From positions 186,001 to 250,000 of the forward strand of contig NZ_JAAFKD010000006.1 of the NCBI RefSeq assembly GCF_013299165.1: a stretch of 64,000 nucleotides of DNA. Direction: 5' to 3'. Below, one piece after another: positions 31,401-38,572 of the stretch. A program made the translations under genes and the position numbers. Every line of letters begins with the position of its first letter. The stretch's first letter is position 1. This DNA comes from Microcoleus sp. bin38.metabat.b11b12b14.051 (GTDB lineage Bacteria; Cyanobacteriota; Cyanobacteriia; Cyanobacteriales; Microcoleaceae). The notes beneath the pieces are model-generated. The model did no database searches, had not been told where the DNA came from, and was given only the letters and a program-made list of their open reading frames with translations.

Positions 31401-32683
31401 GAAATCAAGGCAGCGACACGGTTTACGCGGGCAAAGACGCAGATATCGTCGCCGGAGGCAAAGCAAATGACCTGATTTGGGGCGACAAAGGTTCTGACAC
31501 TCTCTACGGCGATAGCGGAGACGACTCTTTGTTCGGTGGCGTTGCCAACTCACTCGATGGCGACCCCAACGGGCAGGATTTGCTGTTTGGAGGCGACGGT
31601 AACGACTTGCTCAACGGCCAGCAAGGTGACGATACTTTGCGAGGCGGTAACGGCCGAGATTTGCTGTTTGGAGGCAAAGGGGGCGATCGAATTTTTGGCG
31701 AAACCGGGTCGGATACTCTCTACGGGAATCAAGGTTCTGACACGATTCTCGGTGACTACGGCACCGAAAATAACATCACCATCGCTACGGAGGAAAGCGA
31801 CTTAATTTTTGGCAACGACAGCGGCGACATCATCGGTGGCGGTAGCGGTAACGACAGTATTTTTGCCGGCAAGGGTAATGACTTGATGTTTGGTGGCAAA
31901 GGTAATGACTTGATGTTGGGCGAACTCGGTTCCGACACGATTATCGGTGGTGAGGGAGACGATTCGCTTTACGGCGGCTTGCAAAATCAATTAGTCAGCG
32001 ATGTTAACGGCCGCGATTTGTTGTATGGGGGCGAGGGTAACGACTATCTCAACGGTGGCGAGAGTTCCGACTCTCTCAGCGGTGGTTTTGGTAACGATAC
32101 TCTTAACGGCGGTAAGGATGACGATTTGCTGCACGGAGATGCGGGCGACGACTTGATTTACGGCGATGATGGCAGCGATCTGATTTGTGGCGATAGCGGC
32201 AACGATACCATTTTTGGCGATCGCGGGGAAAACCAGATCGGCCCTGTAGGCGCCAACGGCCAGCAAGACTGCATTAACGGCGGCAGCGGCGATGACCTTT
32301 TATACGGCAATGAAGGTCAAGATACCCTCAACGGTGATGACGGTAACGATACTCTCTACGGAGGGAAAGATAGCGACATTCTCAACGGCGGCGCAGGGGA
32401 TGACTTGCTGTTTGGTGACGGTGGAGACGATACTTTAATTGGAGGTACTGGGAGCGATCGTTTTGTGTTAAGTAGCAACAGCGGTATCGATACTGTGATC
32501 AATTTTGCAGTAGGAACTGACAAGTTTGTCCTGGCTGGCGGCTTGAGTTTCGACTCTTTGCGCCTTGACTCCACTGCTAACAGTTATGTCCTGAAAGTTG
32601 CTGCCACTGGCGAGGTTTTGGCTAATATTTTTGGGGCTGACAAACCGATTACTGCTAGCGATTTTTTGATGGTTTTCCCCTAA
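25403..32683 (+). CDS. Giant modular surface protein (DUF4347, lectin, DUF11, RTX)
   Basis: A 2426-residue protein, probably exported by a type I system through its RTX C-terminus. Modules: DUF4347 (about 78-245; FLDGGVEHYDSL, LLFGCSVA); an L-type lectin-like domain (about 248-573); six DUF11 repeats (about 575-1370), each starting AD(L/V)-TK and containing NNGP and PGLT; three cadherin/Ig-like modules (about 1375-1712) each with NTLPPAN-GxLFLG; a Pro-Thr linker of PTPTPAPV units (1713-1832); a CGCD element; some 30 RTX nonapeptides (about 1883-2350) of GGxGND type that bind calcium; and a typical RTX-tail domain. No N-terminal Sec signal is evident. The build suggests adhesion, matrix or sheath function. 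No type I transporter gene is nearby. Dyads lie just upstream. Confidence 0.85.
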   Translation: MQSICNKPIFLTQKPKNSTTSIAGENSRTQATYCCREKPIKTAKADWCLTGKNNGGGGIGQWEREFLLASQRAIAPVKNILFLDGGVEHYDSLARGATAGTEVFILDSTRDGVEQITRILAVCSDLDSLQIISHGTEAAVQLGSIALDAENLEAYSHLLQQWGKALSERGHILLFGCSVAASESGAAFVRRLSSIVGADIAASDNLTGSAALGGDWELRFVTGEIKARIAIEPFAIAAYAGTLGTLVNETFKNATVRGPWIYGGNGGALFDPTNGQPASRQPVPGITGGTVSGVLPALGGRSPGDGALQLTPAENTREAFVIYNNPISSTDGLRVQFDFFSYGSSAQTRLDPNYPIEPQPGDGLGFFFIDGTASPTRTGGFGGSLGYAQRSGVPGISGGYVGIGLDEFGNFSNPSEGRSGPTPPAIPGSDIGAYRPDSVTLRGREADNYQFLTNTIVPFGIDNIPTSITSSGSFSDFNFSNTFTSDRDAAKRSVQITLNPSSDPRNPNRLTVAFDTNFDGTYETTVIDIPNLAAINGAVPPIFKFGFGSSTGSGNNIHELQNLVVESINPPSLSADVSTIKTGPQFIKPGSSITYTITTVNNGPAPAQNVLIQDEIPVQLLLPNGAPPVLSASNNGTYVNQTKSVTWPLIPVLNPGQTLTYTLTVNLPSNLTSSDTFSNVAFSNSSTFDPNLSNNNSILPPGQVDGAGLLPTTVTDIVADLVTTKSGPVTAPLGSTVSYTVTTINRGPDAAADVVISDSIVPGLTSVSVSDNGTYNAQTGIVTFPTLPALANAATATRNISFVPPISLTAISNTARSSSTTPDPIATNNNGSPTNKEGTPTNSTVRTTLTPNADLATTKTGSTNATPGNPVSYTIATVNLGPSPAQAVTITDSIVPGLTGVTASDNGTYNATTGVVTFPPVAIANGTTATRRIGFTVPLTATLAISNTARSSSITPDLIPGNNNGTNPNASVTTTIAPRADVATQKTAPANINAGGTLTYTITTTNNGPSAATNVVITDSLIPGLTGVAASGGGTYNPTTGVIVFPPIASIASGSNQSRTISFVAPPTLTSITNVVSSRSDTTDPNDTNNNGSIAAPPGGSGGRVITTIGAQADVVTQKTAPATINAGGTLTYTITTTNNGPSAATNVVITDSLIPGLTGVAVSGGGTYNAATGAIVFPAIASMANGSNQSRTIRFAAPPNLTSITNVVSSRSDTPDPNDTNNNGSIAAPPGGSGGRVVTTVGAARADLVTSKLGLTSATAGSPVTYTIITSNNGPNAAENVVITDRIIPGLTSVRASDNGTYDPVTGIVTFPTIPSLAFGSSTNRLVTLVVPATGTISNTASSRSTTLDPQLTNNNGSESRATVTTTVATQPTPNQSPSATSGNAALRPNSAVNITGLGGTDSDGTVQSFTINTLPPANQGVLFLGDPANGGVPVTAGQTLTSDEIKQLFFKSADNFTGASFSYSSRDDLGGTSPGATVSLVSSPLSNQPPIPANTSKTLPPNSTVNLQGLTATDPDSSINFFTINTLPPANQGVLFLGDPSQGIRVTAGQRLSQTQINQLFFQATGEFTGTNFTYTATDSLGAISPAPATASLLPIVPNANQPPVANNTSVALSPGQSVNIPGLGGTDPDGTVVSFTINTLPPANEGILFLGAPSQGIRVTTGQTLTPEQISRLFFQGAGNFTGANFTYSATDNLGATSAAVATISVIAINQPTPTPTPAPVPTPTPAPVPTPTPAPVPTPTPNPEPVTTPTPNPGPVTIPNPGPVTTPTPAPVPTPTPAPVPTPTPAPVTTPTPPPVPTPTPAPVTTPTPPPVPTPTPAPVTTPTPPPIFGAVPEPDTGCGCDPLPEQPAFTFVPPQRSQLLNFESSIPDITDIQNTILGTPGNDFLTGNDSNELLVSFTGDDTVLGEGGSDIVFGDQQPDFIASGKGNDIVYAGKENDVVFGGKQQDRLFGDRGSDTLHGDRGGDTIVGDNGNNIDLTGNDGDLIFGGSESDFIAGNQGSDTVYAGKDADIVAGGKANDLIWGDKGSDTLYGDSGDDSLFGGVANSLDGDPNGQDLLFGGDGNDLLNGQQGDDTLRGGNGRDLLFGGKGGDRIFGETGSDTLYGNQGSDTILGDYGTENNITIATEESDLIFGNDSGDIIGGGSGNDSIFAGKGNDLMFGGKGNDLMLGELGSDTIIGGEGDDSLYGGLQNQLVSDVNGRDLLYGGEGNDYLNGGESSDSLSGGFGNDTLNGGKDDDLLHGDAGDDLIYGDDGSDLICGDSGNDTIFGDRGENQIGPVGANGQQDCINGGSGDDLLYGNEGQDTLNGDDGNDTLYGGKDSDILNGGAGDDLLFGDGGDDTLIGGTGSDRFVLSSNSGIDTVINFAVGTDKFVLAGGLSFDSLRLDSTANSYVLKVAATGEVLANIFGADKPITASDFLMVFP
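28340..29140 (+). repeat. Recent tandem duplication of a DUF11 module
   Basis: Units at 28340-28738 and 28739-29140 encode almost the same 133-134 residues, with far higher identity than among the other DUF11 modules of the same protein. Both begin with codons for ADV-TQKTAPA and share the APPGGSGGRV end. Confidence 0.85.
30541..30898 (+). repeat. Pro-Thr linker minisatellite
   Basis: Short units built on CCAGTACCGACACCCACACC encode PVPTPTPA repeats, with variants NPGPV and PPPVPT. Its complement gives long but meaningless Gly/Val- or Cys-rich frames. Confidence 0.9.
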
Positions 32684-32694
32684 TACAGAACTCG

Positions 32695-32794
32695 TAAGCT
32701 GTTGCGGCATTTAAATTGTATATCAAAAAACCATCAAAGTCTTGTGGGGTGTCCCGCCCGCCCTGAATATGCAATTTAAATGCGCGACAGCTTA
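32695..32794. repeat. MITE-like inverted-repeat element
   Basis: Arms TAAGCTGTTGCGGCATTTAA (32695 on) and TTAAATGCGCGACAGCTTA (to 32794) are near-complementary over 23-24 bp and enclose about 53 bp. The outermost bases are TA on both sides, as expected for an IS630-type target duplication. It lies 12 bp past the surface-protein stop and may also terminate its transcript. Confidence 0.6.
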
Positions 32795-32979
32795 ATGTAT
32801 GTGAGGTACACCTGAGTAGGGACACGGCCATGCCCAAAGCCGTGTCAACAACCAGGTCAAACGTAGTCAGAGACTGCTGTTTGGCGGTTTGGCTCTTAAC
32901 CCCCCCTAACCCCCCCGATGCTTTGGGGGGGGATAAGAATCTTCTCTTTCGTCTGCCTTAATAAGGGGGATGCGCGGGG

Positions 32980-33099
32980 GTTATAGGCCAATACGGTTTA
33001 CTTAAGATGGTCATTGCGAGGAACGAAGCAATCGCAATGTCTATTTATCATCGGTTTTCCATGTTGTTATTTCTTAAGTGAACTGTATTGGGTTATAGG
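32980..33099. mobile_element. MITE with 8-bp target-site duplication
   Basis: A 104-bp element (32988-33091) has terminal inverted repeats CCAATACGGTTTACTTAAGA and TCTTAAGTGAACTGTATTGG (18 of 20 paired). It is flanked on both sides by GTTATAGG (32980-32987 and 33092-33099). The centre contains a REP-like ATTGCGAGGAACGAAGCAAT. No coding capacity. Confidence 0.75.
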
Positions 33100-33322
33100 C
33101 TTGGCTCAAAGCGAGATTTATCATGACTTTTAGGCGATTGTTGACATGACGAAAGGCAATACCGCGTCCCTACAGGACTCTGGAACCTGCCCAATAAACC
33201 TGCAATCTGCGGTAGGAAATTTTCGGGCTTTTGTTGCAAACATCTCATCCTAAAAAAAATAGCGGCGGTACTTATTGCTCCGCAAATTAATCGGTTTGCC
33301 ATGCTCAACACAACTTTGTCTA

Positions 33323-33425
33323 ATACCATTTTTATAAAGTACCGCTACACAATTACCCCCCCCACCCCCCCTTACTAAGGGGGGGCTAAGAGTTCATTCA
33401 TAGCACATCTTTAAAAAAATGGTAT
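33323..33425. repeat. MITE-like inverted repeat (ATACCATTTTT arms)
   Basis: ATACCATTTTTATAAAG and CTTTAAAAAAATGGTAT (15 of 17 paired) bracket a core with long C and G runs that can itself fold. No clear long target duplication is seen; a TA dinucleotide is possible. Confidence 0.55.
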
Positions 33426-33619
33426 AAGGGAATTAAAACTACTTTAATACCTTCGATAATATCCAATTGTCTTTGACTGACAAACTTGACATTTTTAGCA
33501 AAGTATAGGTGAAAACAATTGGTAAAAATATCCGGTTTTTTGAGCCAATTCTACGGCAGCATTGAAACGAACGCCTCGGATTTCTATAGTGTCCGAGCCA
33601 TGAACCGCAGGTTCCATAG

Positions 33620-33678
33620 GTTCGTAGTGCGGACTTAAGTCCGCAGCTTGAGAGCGGACTTAAGTCCGCACTACGAAC
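33620..33678. repeat. Dispersed palindrome, GTTCGTAGTGCGG variant
   Basis: Arms GTTCGTAGTGCGGACTTAAG and CTTAAGTCCGCACTACGAAC pair perfectly over 25 bp around a 9-bp centre. It is a divergent member of the family found at 11865, 42810 and 47881. Confidence 0.8.
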
Positions 33679-33980
33679 GGGAGAATGAAAAAGTTGTCTA
33701 TAATTGGTAATTCTATTTGATGTTGTCTGAATAGACGCTATTTTTTGTTAAGCACGAAGCCCGATCGCCCTAATTTCCATTAAGTTAAAAAATTTATCAA
33801 GCCGACTCTCAATTTTAGTGCTGCGGGCGAGCAATTACCAGAGCCGAAGGCAAAGTTGCTCTCATGTCTTGAGAGATATCTGCAATACCAAGCGCGTTGC
33901 ACCGACACAGCTATTAGTTAATCTGCCTCGATAATGTGCGGTTTGTCGATCGCAAATTTAGCTTAAACAGTAAGAAGCCT

Positions 33981-34005
33981 CACGTCTCACCCGAAGGGGA
34001 GCGTG
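33981..34005. other. Left-end hairpin of the IS element
   Basis: CACG/CGTG, CTC/GAG and CCC/GGG stems form around a GAAG loop, with bulged T and A on one arm. Imperfect hairpins of this sort are the TnpA recognition sites in IS200/IS605 elements. Confidence 0.45.
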
Positions 34006-34100
34006 AGATGAATTGCGCGTGAGCGTTCGGGACAGTCCTCTGACCAATATTGAGCGTAAGCGAAATTAGGGAAGAGGACATGGAGGAAACGAACAAAATA

Positions 34101-34514
34101 TTAATCTTCCGGGGTTTGTTGATTTTCAATATATTTTCGTAAAGTTGAAACCGTAACACCCCCGCAGCTTGCGACAAAGTAAGAACCATTCCAAAAAACA
34201 TCTTTGCTGTAAAAACTTTCTAGGTGTTCCGTGAATTCTTGACGCAGCTTTCTTGAGGATACAGATTTTAAATTATTAACAAGCTTACTCAACTCTAAGT
34301 CAGGGTGATACTGAAAAAGTAAATGTACATGGTTGTCCTCGCCGTTAAACTCAACCAATTTACAATCCCATTTAACAAGTAGTTCTTCAAAAATCAGATT
34401 CAAGCGTTCCAGCATTGAGTTTGTGAACGCTTTTTTTCTGTATTTTGTGGTCAATACAAGATGCACCTTAAGGTCACTGACAGAACGCCCCTTTGAAACA
34501 AAATCATTTTTCAT
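34101..34514 (-). CDS. tnpA: IS200/IS605 family transposase TnpA (Y1 HUH)
   Basis: A 137-residue single-strand transposase of the HUH Y1 class, which excises and inserts the element as a DNA circle through a 5'-phosphotyrosine link. The HUH motif is His62-Val-His64 in NHVHLLF. The nucleophile is Tyr128 in LRKYIENQ. Length and motif spacing are normal, so the gene looks intact. It diverges from tnpB with 76 bp between the start codons. The stop lies about 95 bp from the putative left-end hairpin. With TnpA intact the element may still move even though tnpB is broken. Confidence 0.9.
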   Translation of the reverse strand: MKNDFVSKGRSVSDLKVHLVLTTKYRKKAFTNSMLERLNLIFEELLVKWDCKLVEFNGEDNHVHLLFQYHPDLELSKLVNNLKSVSSRKLRQEFTEHLESFYSKDVFWNGSYFVASCGGVTVSTLRKYIENQQTPED

Positions 34515-34590
34515 AACTTTTCTGGAATATCTTAAATAATTGGTGTATCGTAAAATAGTAACACTGATTTAATAAGGTGGTGATAAACAA

Positions 34591-35818
34591 GTGCGGACAG
34601 CTTACCAGTACAGACTACGCCCAACAAATCAACAAGCGCATAACATAGATAGATGGTTATCTATGTTATGCGCTCAATATAATTACTTGCTGGCTGATAG
34701 ATTCAACTGGTATGAGCAAAATCGTTGTCCTATCAACGTTTGCCCTCTTGTCTGTCACATTCCAGAATTACGAGACAACCCAGATTATTATAGTCAAAAG
34801 AAAACACTACCAAGTCTCAAAAAAACTCATCCTCATTACGGTGAAATATATTCACAAGTTTTGCAGGATATTGTTAAAAGAGTTAAGGTAACTTTTGACA
34901 GATTTTTGAAAGGTGATAGTAACGGAAAGCGTAGCGGTAGACCGAGATTTAAGTCTCGTGACCGCTATAGAACTTTTACTTATCCCCAAATGAAAGATGG
35001 ATGCTTGCAGGGTAATTTAATTAACCTTCCGATGTTTGGCAAGGTTAAAATTATTTTGCATCGTCCTATCCCTGATGGTTTTAAAATCAAAACCGCCTCC
35101 GTAACTAAAAAGGTTGATGGTTATTATTTAACACTCAGCTTGGAAGACGCTACAGTTCCAACAATTAAGCCGGATTTTAACCCGGATTCAATAATTGGTA
35201 TTGATGTTGGTTTAAAAGAGTTTTTAACAACTTCTGAAAATGAAACTGTTGCTATTCCTCAACACTATCGCCAGGCACAAAAACGATTAAAGGTTATTCA
35301 AAAGCGTGTATCTCGCAGAAAGAAGGGTAGCAATCGTAGACAAAAAGCGGTAAAACAACTAGGTAAACAGCACAAAAAAGTTGCTGATAAACGCAAAGAT
35401 TTTCATTTCAAAACTGCGAACAACTTATTGAAAAAATATGATGTTGTGGCGGTTGAAGATTTGAATGTTAATGGACTAGCGCGTACCCGATTGGCAAAGT
35501 CTGTACTTGATGCTGGATGGTCAAGCTTTCTGTCGATACTAACGAACAAAGCCGAAAATGCTGGGAAAGTTGGTGATCCCAGTTAAAGCGTCTGGTACAA
35601 GTCAAGATTGTTCTAGTTGTGGTGTTAAAGTCCCTAAAAAGCTGCATGAACGCTGGCATGACTGTCTTAATTGTGGATGTAGTCTTGATCGCGATCATAA
35701 TGCTGCGATCAATATAAAAAATAGAGCGGTAGGGCATTCCGTTCTTAAAGCCAAGAGCCTCCTAAGCAATAGCCGGATTGTCTTGGAAGCCTACACTTAC
35801 TGCGAAGCAGAAGTGTAG
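34591..35818 (+). pseudogene. tnpB: TnpB RNA-guided nuclease, frameshifted
   Basis: The first frame (34591-35586) gives 331 residues with the N-terminal helix-turn-helix, the first RuvC aspartate Asp205 in [10 protein letters not shown] and glutamate Glu289 in [10 protein letters not shown]. It then ends early at KVGDPS. The second frame continues to 35818 with [13 protein letters not shown], the zinc ribbon CSSCG...CLNCG and the last RuvC Asp in LDRDHNAAINI. Joining needs a one-base shift near 35569 (GGGAAAG), consistent with a single inserted G. TnpB uses an RNA from the element's right end to cut DNA that matches the donor site. The start is GTG with a good AAGGTGGTG ribosome site. Only one lesion is seen, so inactivation looks recent; programmed frameshifting is possible but unlikely. 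Confidence 0.85.
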
Positions 35819-35819
35819 G
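35790..35819 (+). ncRNA. Right-end hairpin, possible omega RNA scaffold end
   Basis: CCTACACTT-A-CTGC and GCAG-AAGTGTAGG form a 13-bp stem with one bulged A and a GAA loop, overlapping the tnpB stop codon. In this group the guide RNA runs through the tnpB 3' end into the right end, so this stem may belong to that RNA. The guide sequence boundary cannot be fixed here. Confidence 0.4.
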
Positions 35820-36276
35820 AGATGTCACGCAATAAGTCTACAGATTACCTTGTCGGCAAACAGCCAATCCTACCTCAGGTGGCTGAGACTTACCTATATT
35901 GCGGTTCTCACTCTCCATGAGGTATACCAGATTCTGCGATCGGGTTGAGAGCACTAGCGAGAGTTTTTACCTGCATAAACCTGAAAAAGTCTAGAGGCAC
36001 AAGCAATTACGAATTACCACGCTTCGACTCCGCTCGCAGGGTAAAATTACTAATTACCAATTACCAATTACTAATTAGCTTCAAGTTCCTCATCTTTCTC
36101 ATAAAGGCTATATCTGTTGACATCCAGCATCAGACAGAATCTGTTAACTTCAGATTGCAGATGCCTCAGTCGCCATTACCAATTAATGGTAAACTTTCAG
36201 CGTCAAGCCTGCAAAACCTGTGTCCGCAAAAATCATCCTGAAAGCTAGTTAAAATCTCCACTTTCCCGCAGCAGCC
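35820..36276. other. Region between the IS element and the AMIN gene
   Basis: No supported gene. Small stems occur near 35870 (CTCAG GTGG CTGAG) and may belong to the element's right end. A heptamer array lies at 36047. Confidence 0.4.
36047..36074. repeat. Heptamer STRR array (TTACYAA)
   Basis: Four consecutive heptamers TTACTAA, TTACCAA, TTACCAA, TTACTAA. Confidence 0.7.
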
Positions 36277-37581
36277 ATGCCATACAAAAAATTACCGCCG
36301 AAATTTTGGCCTCCCTTACAAATTTTACCCTTATTGTTAGGCTCTGTGTCGATCAGTCTGAGCATCGCAACAACCGCCGCCATCGCAGCAGCGCCTTCTC
36401 CACAGCAACAGGCTAATGCTTCTACAGCCACCACAAGCTGGCAATTCGATCCGGTGACAAATCAGCTACAAATTACTCTCCCATTCGGCAGCACTCCCAC
36501 GTATTCTCTACTCAATCCGTCTCAAATTGCTGTGGATTTGCCGAATACTGAGCTCGGAGTTGATGCTACTCAGCTATACCCGCAAGGCAGCGTGCGTTCT
36601 GTGGGCGCGAGTCAACTTCGGCCTGGAACTGCGAGAATTTTGGTGAATTTGGCTCCTGGTATCGCTTTTAACGGCGAACAAATTCAATTTCAAAAAGTCG
36701 GCCCACAAAATCGCTGGGTGTTGCGTCCCTCTTTAGAACCAGCTTCGCGAGCTGCACTTTCAGAAACTCCACCCCAGCCTGGAATGCAAGTATCTCAAAA
36801 TCAACCGCCAACAGATGCTAGCTCAACTACTGCTCCACAGCCCGATCGAGCTGATGTTGTTCCACCGTCGAATTCGCCCACAAATTCGGCGCAGACACCT
36901 GCGGAAAACGACCAAATCCGACCGCTAACAGTGCCTTTAGTAAGTGTTCCCCTGAACGAACGGCGGGGTGTAAGAGCTGCTGCTGTAACCCGCCTAGCTC
37001 CTCAAAATACGGAGACCGCTGCACCAGAACAGCGCACGCTTACGTTTGGGGAACCGCTTCCGGACGATCGCCCGAACTCTAGAAACCAGGCCGTGCGTGG
37101 GGCGAATCTGTTGTTAGCGGCGGGAGAAAAGCTGAGTTTGTTGTATCCGGGCGATCGGCCTTTGCGCCTGGAAGGCAAACCCAGCCGGCAGGAAGTGCTG
37201 CTGTTGCAAGGGGGAATTCTCGACAGTCGCGGCAATACGATCGTACCTGCAAATACGCCGGTGATCGGCCGATTTGAAACTACTAACCTCGGCAGTAGAT
37301 TTGTGGTGGAAGCGATTAGTCTCAACGGTCGCAATATCCCGGTCTCGGCGGGATCGCAACCGCTGGGAGGACGGCGGCCAGAGCCGCGCGATCGCAGTGT
37401 GTTTCGCAATAGCGGTATTGGTGGTTTAGCTTTGTTCTTGCTGAGCGGCTTTTCTGGTATCGGTTTGCTGGCGGGAGCGGCCGCCGGTGTAGCGACAAGT
37501 TACGCGGCTGCTCCTCAACCGGCTACTATTCAACCCGGCCAAATTTTTCAGGTTGAGTTAACTGAGGATGTGGGTTTTTGA
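36277..37581 (+). CDS. AMIN-domain envelope protein with VirB10/TrbI-like C-terminus
   Basis: A 434-residue exported protein. An N-terminal signal segment (about 12-38, ending in an Ala-rich AAIAAAPS) leads to an AMIN domain (about 48-130; WQFDPVTNQLQITLP, SQIAVDLPNT), a peptidoglycan- or pilus-secretin-associated fold. A Pro/Gln-rich linker follows (about 150-270). The C-terminal part (about 275-434) has SLLYPGDRPLRL, NTIVPANTPVIGRFE and a glycine-rich hydrophobic stretch, resembling the barrel and membrane hairpin of VirB10/TrbI proteins. It probably spans or lines the periplasm and binds the wall. It converges with the DUF3172 gene; a hairpin lies between them. The precise role is not known. 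The AMIN call is firm, the VirB10 likeness moderate. Confidence 0.8.
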   Translation: MPYKKLPPKFWPPLQILPLLLGSVSISLSIATTAAIAAAPSPQQQANASTATTSWQFDPVTNQLQITLPFGSTPTYSLLNPSQIAVDLPNTELGVDATQLYPQGSVRSVGASQLRPGTARILVNLAPGIAFNGEQIQFQKVGPQNRWVLRPSLEPASRAALSETPPQPGMQVSQNQPPTDASSTTAPQPDRADVVPPSNSPTNSAQTPAENDQIRPLTVPLVSVPLNERRGVRAAAVTRLAPQNTETAAPEQRTLTFGEPLPDDRPNSRNQAVRGANLLLAAGEKLSLLYPGDRPLRLEGKPSRQEVLLLQGGILDSRGNTIVPANTPVIGRFETTNLGSRFVVEAISLNGRNIPVSAGSQPLGGRRPEPRDRSVFRNSGIGGLALFLLSGFSGIGLLAGAAAGVATSYAAAPQPATIQPGQIFQVELTEDVGF

Positions 37582-37639
37582 GGGAACCAGTCAGAAGTCT
37601 GCTTTCAAACCCGGAACTTGAATCTACTGTTGAAATGGA

Positions 37640-37670
37640 GTAGGGACTTAAGCACAGCGTAAGTGCCTAC
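37640..37670. terminator. Hairpin between convergent genes
   Basis: GTAGGGACTTA and TAAGTGCCTAC pair at 10 of 11 positions around a 9-bp loop, between the AMIN gene and the convergent DUF3172 gene. It lacks a T run, so it may be a repeat acting as a weak terminator. Confidence 0.4.
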
Positions 37671-37696
37671 CCAAAATATTTGCTTGATTCAAGGAT

Positions 37697-38287
37697 TTAG
37701 AAATTTTGACCTTCAGTAGCTGGAGCTGTCGAACCCGGTTGGTTGAGGAACAGGTTTTTAGCGCCGTCGTTTTGGTAGATACAGTTAATTTCCGGTTGGC
37801 CTTCCAACGGGCCGGTGAAGCCGAAGGTGTTCATGCGGTTTTTGCACTCGCGCACTTGGTTTTGGTTGATGAGTTTCCGCTGTTCGAGAATTGCCCAGTT
37901 GTTGGTTCGCAGGACGCATCCGGGGCGCATACTCGGCTGCGAAATGTAGACGTTGAACGGGTTGAGGGTGACGTAGAGGCGCATATCTGTCACCATGGCG
38001 CTGGCTCCAAACTGCACGCAAAGTTCGGGGTTGGGAGCGCTGCGATCGATAAATTCGCGAGATGCTACGTTTTCTGGGCTAATTGTAGCCGTGGAGCTAA
38101 AGGCAATGCCGATCCCAATTCCTAGAATAAAGACTGCTGTTAAAATCCCTAGGGTGGCGGAATTCAGGAAAGATGGTTTACCGGACTGAGGCTGGCGCCG
38201 CGACTGCGGGCCCGAGCCGGAGTCTTCGTCTCCCCGGAAGGGGTCGCCGCCGAATCTATCGTTGTAGGAGTTGGGTTTGCGTTTCAT
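37697..38287 (-). CDS. DUF3172 family membrane-anchored protein
   Basis: A 196-residue cyanobacterial protein. The first 40 residues are hydrophilic and Ser/Gln-rich. One hydrophobic segment follows (about 45-68; LGILTAVFILGIGIGIAF), then a soluble domain containing NPELCVQFGASAMVTD, RPGCVLR, VRECKNRMNTFGF and EINCIYQN, with four cysteines. The pattern matches DUF3172, whose members are found across cyanobacteria and plastids with no known function. Topology suggests a single-pass protein with the conserved domain outside the membrane. It diverges from clpS. Confidence 0.8.
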   Translation of the reverse strand: MKRKPNSYNDRFGGDPFRGDEDSGSGPQSRRQPQSGKPSFLNSATLGILTAVFILGIGIGIAFSSTATISPENVASREFIDRSAPNPELCVQFGASAMVTDMRLYVTLNPFNVYISQPSMRPGCVLRTNNWAILEQRKLINQNQVRECKNRMNTFGFTGPLEGQPEINCIYQNDGAKNLFLNQPGSTAPATEGQNF

Positions 38288-38572
38288 ATCAGGTGCCGTC
38301 AGTTCTGGGGACTCAACAGTTAGTAGTTTATTTTTAACCGATCTTGCCTTTCTAATATTATGGCGCTAGGAAGGTGGTGGCTGCGCGATCGGCTGTTCAC
38401 CTCCGTGCGTTTGGTGTCCTGCGCCAGACAGGGCGCGAGCGATCGGCTGCCTTGTCTGAAGTTTGAGATTTCAATAAAATAACTGAAAGTGAGATACTCT
38501 TGCACAGCGGAGCAATCCGGCTCAAGATTATTGACAAATTTTAACATCCTACAAGTCAGGAGGTATAGATTA

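Larger units (their letters stand above)
33100..33980. other. Gene-free repeat-rich region
   Basis: No supported gene. It includes two listed inverted repeats, plus runs of C and G. The remainder shows nothing recognisable. Confidence 0.45.
33981..35819. mobile_element. IS200/IS605-type insertion sequence (approximate limits)
   Basis: Divergent tnpA (minus) and tnpB (plus) genes with subterminal imperfect hairpins at 33981-34005 and 35790-35819. Both hairpins are preceded by GAAGCCT. Elements of this group have no terminal inverted repeats or target duplications, so exact ends cannot be set from sequence alone; the true right end may lie up to about 100 bp further. Confidence 0.5.

Noticed and set aside
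33323..33425. Full MITE call for the ATACCATTTTT element
   Set aside because: Inverted ends are present but no target duplication longer than TA is visible, so it is listed only as a repeat.
34591..35818. Programmed frameshift in tnpB
   Set aside because: GGGAAAG is only weakly slippery and the needed shift is +1; a one-base insertion is simpler. Kept as an outside option.
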